Assembly: GCA_001885315.1 (NCBI GenBank)
Contig: MLPZ01000008.1
Coordinates: 1 to 64,000, forward strand
Reading direction: 5' to 3'
Length of the DNA stretch: 64,000 nucleotides
Source: Treponema sp. CETP13
GTDB taxonomy: Bacteria; Spirochaetota; Spirochaetia; Treponematales; Treponemataceae
Below, piece after piece: positions 62,165 through 64,000 of this stretch (the stretch's first letter is position 1; each line of letters opens with the position of its first letter). The notes beneath the pieces were generated by a model. It did not search any database. It saw only the letters and a program-made list of their open reading frames with translations, and was not told the DNA's origin. Position numbers and translations under genes: made by a program.

Positions 62165-63166
62165 ATGTCGGATTTATTAATTGCAGAATTGTTAATACTT
62201 ATTTGTCTCCTTCCAGTTGTTTTACGATTTGCTTTTATTCGTTCTCATCGAGTAGATTCCATAGTATTGCTATCCCCCATAGCTTTTATTGTCAGTATAA
62301 TCTTATGGTTTGTATATGATCTTTCTTTTTCATTATTATGTGTTACGCTGATAGTTTTTATAATTTTAATCTCCAATTTTAGAGCTTTATTGCGATATTT
62401 TGATGGTTTATTTGTTGATTATTATAGTTATAAATTTAGGATTGCTACTTTTATTGAAGCTATTGTATTAGTTTTTTTTACAATTGTATTGTTGATTTTT
62501 CGACCATATCCTGTGAAAGAACATTATGTTCAAGTTTTTTCTGGTTCTTGCTCTAGGGGTTTTATAGAAAAAACAGATGTTTTCCAAAGTGCAAATCTTT
62601 TTATAACAAGATTTGAAAAAAGAGACAGTTCTGATTCTTTATTTACTGCCAAAAAAAGTGTTTTATATCCATTACAAGACGAAGAATTTCATAATAATCA
62701 AACCCCTGTTATTTTATATATTCCTCAAGTGTATTCTTCTACATATGATGTTTCTCCTCGTTTAGAGGCACTTGCCAAAAATGGATATACTGTTATATGT
62801 GCAGAATTTTATACTGATGATGTACGACTTTTTGGTAATCGTTTTGATTTAAAAATATTTCGTGCTTTTTTTGCACGTAGAAAAACTCCAAAAGACGATT
62901 TTTCTGAAGAAAGGGCTATAGAAAAAAAAGCTTTATTAGATTTGATGTCATCTAAATATAAAAATCTTTATTTTTATGAACCGGATGTTAATGAAGTAAC
63001 CCCTTTAAAAGAAGATTTTTATTTAACTCGTCCGTTAGAGGCTTGGTTACAAAACCCTAAAAATTATCATAGCCTTCGAGCAAAAGCGGAGTGTGTTCCT
63101 AGAATGGTGGTCTTAGATGTTAATAAAAAATTAGCGACTTTATCTGGGTTTGAAGAGAAAAAATAA
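62165..63166 (+). CDS. uncharacterised membrane protein upstream of lspA
   Basis: A 333-residue protein with four hydrophobic segments in the first 115 residues and a soluble C-terminal part of about 215 residues. The part TPVILYIPQVYSSTYDVS followed by RLEALAKNGYTVICAEFY looks like the first strands of an alpha/beta hydrolase. No nucleophile elbow is seen, so it may be a degenerate relative. It lies two bases before the first possible lspA start. I cannot assign a function. Confidence 0.6.
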   Translation: MSDLLIAELLILICLLPVVLRFAFIRSHRVDSIVLLSPIAFIVSIILWFVYDLSFSLLCVTLIVFIILISNFRALLRYFDGLFVDYYSYKFRIATFIEAIVLVFFTIVLLIFRPYPVKEHYVQVFSGSCSRGFIEKTDVFQSANLFITRFEKRDSSDSLFTAKKSVLYPLQDEEFHNNQTPVILYIPQVYSSTYDVSPRLEALAKNGYTVICAEFYTDDVRLFGNRFDLKIFRAFFARRKTPKDDFSEERAIEKKALLDLMSSKYKNLYFYEPDVNEVTPLKEDFYLTRPLEAWLQNPKNYHSLRAKAECVPRMVVLDVNKKLATLSGFEEKK

Positions 63167-63207
63167 TTATGTTATACTTAAAAAAGTTTGTAAACAAAGG
63201 ATTTAAT

Positions 63208-63735
63208 GTGAAAAATAAAATTAGGCCATTATTTTTAACTGTTGCGATTATTATTTGCGATCAAGTATCAAAATTGATTGTACTTAAAAATGTAGACCCT
63301 TATTCGATTGGGGCAAGTTTTTTTAATGGTTTTTTTAGAATAGTTAATATCTATAACAAAGGAATTGCTTTTAGTATTGGGGTTGGACTTTCGGACAATG
63401 TAAGAAGATTTTTATTTGCGTTAATTCCATTATTAGTATTAATTTTGGTATTAGTGTTCTACTTTAAGAGCAATGATTTTACTCGAATTCAGGAATGGGC
63501 CGTATGTGGTATTGTTGGAGGCGGCTTAGGAAATCTTATAGATCGTTTTTTTAGGCCTCAGGGTGTAGTTGATTGGATTGATTTTCGTTTTTTTGGGTTG
63601 TTTGGTTTCGAACGATTCCCAACTTTTAATATTGCAGATGCTTCAGTTGTCGTCTGTGGTATTTTGCTTGTTGTTTCTCTTATATATACATTGAGTCGTG
63701 AAGAAAAAAAAATTTCAGAGTCAAAATATGAGTAA
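63208..63735 (+). CDS. lspA: lipoprotein signal peptidase (signal peptidase II)
   Basis: LspA cuts the signal peptide of prolipoproteins after lipid attachment; spirochaetes have many lipoproteins. Four membrane segments are visible. The catalytic Asp residues lie in GGLGNLIDRFFRPQGVVDWIDF (in part) and FNIADASVVVCG. I choose GTG 63208, which has AAAGGA six bases upstream; an ATG at 63169 would add 13 residues and has only a weak site. Its end overlaps the next gene by eight bases. Confidence 0.92.
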   Translation: MKNKIRPLFLTVAIIICDQVSKLIVLKNVDPYSIGASFFNGFFRIVNIYNKGIAFSIGVGLSDNVRRFLFALIPLLVLILVLVFYFKSNDFTRIQEWAVCGIVGGGLGNLIDRFFRPQGVVDWIDFRFFGLFGFERFPTFNIADASVVVCGILLVVSLIYTLSREEKKISESKYE

Positions 63736-64000
63736 TAATGATGTAGATAAGACACCTTTGACAAGTGGTCAAAAAAAACGTAATACAGTATTTTTTATTA
63801 TTGTAGGTACATTATTGAATGTTGTATTATGTTTATTTTTATTATTTGTTTTTATAGGATTAGTGTCTAAATTTCTTCCTAATCAAATTGCTATAATAAT
63901 GCCTTTTATATTTATAGTTGCAGTTATATTGGCTATGGTGATATATCAAAAACTAATAAATTGGATAATTATAAAATGGAATCTCGAGGAAAAATTAGAG
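63728..64000 (+). CDS. membrane protein, 5' part only
   Basis: The frame opens with MSNNDVDKTPLTSGQKKRN inside the end of lspA and runs off the window. It has two strong membrane segments (about residues 20-45 and 57-76) after a charged N-terminus. It is likely a conserved spirochaetal inner membrane protein coupled to lspA. I do not recognise the family. Confidence 0.65.
   Translation, partial: MSNNDVDKTPLTSGQKKRNTVFFIIVGTLLNVVLCLFLLFVFIGLVSKFLPNQIAIIMPFIFIVAVILAMVIYQKLINWIIIKWNLEEKLE

Overview
The window is an AT-rich chromosomal segment spanning the replication origin of a spirochaete, most likely a Treponema that is not T. pallidum. The main grounds are a periplasmic-type FlaB core flagellin, a dnaA/dnaN/recF/dciA order next to gyrA and gyrB, an XPB-type helicase with its partner gene, dual cyclophilin-FKBP immunophilins, and a DnaX-YbaB-RecR operon. 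Genes left of about 27 kb lie mostly on the minus strand and genes right of it mostly on the plus strand, as expected for two replichores leaving an origin beside dnaA.

Left end (1-7.4 kb): an accessory, decaying zone. A 3'-truncated IS110-family element with its long non-coding left end interrupts a dihydroorotate-dehydrogenase-like gene. It is followed by a frameshifted GGDEF gene, thrS under a T-box leader, a broken XRE/ImmA pair and an intact HipBA toxin-antitoxin module. From 7.4 to 12.3 kb, two paralogous alkaline-phosphatase-superfamily genes flank an aminopeptidase C gene; both paralogues appear to start at ATT. From 12.3 to 19.8 kb come an exported barrel-like protein, birA, mtnN, a hydrolase, tcdA and two tandem cyclophilin-FKBP genes. 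A promoter-terminator unit at 14.7-14.8 kb looks like a small RNA gene with an anti-Shine-Dalgarno loop.

Origin core (19-31.6 kb): jag, yidC, yidD, rnpA, rpmH, dciA, recF, dnaN and dnaA point left; gyrB and gyrA point right. The dnaA-dnaN gap holds DnaA boxes beside a run of TAA/TAG trinucleotides, the layout of a bacterial basal unwinding element. Two perfect parS sites lie just beyond gyrA, one of them inside argA.

Right arm (31.6-64 kb): argA, queH, a lipase, a MATE exporter, two DAACS-type symporters, an acyl-CoA ligase, a cytosolic 5'-nucleotidase, htpG, and hisG-hisB preceded by a histidine-rich leader peptide and attenuator. These are followed by XPB helicase plus partner, a LemA/TPM operon, dnaX-ybaB-recR, flaB, rsmI, flgM, an iron-ADH-fold protein without metal ligands, a TrmH-type methyltransferase, a GHKL-HDOD fusion, lspA and the start of another membrane-protein gene. 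Several genes, dnaA included, have a -10 box 6-10 bases before the start codon and no Shine-Dalgarno sequence, suggesting leaderless mRNAs. I saw no rRNA, tRNA or CRISPR array. All functional calls rest on reading motifs by eye, without database searches.
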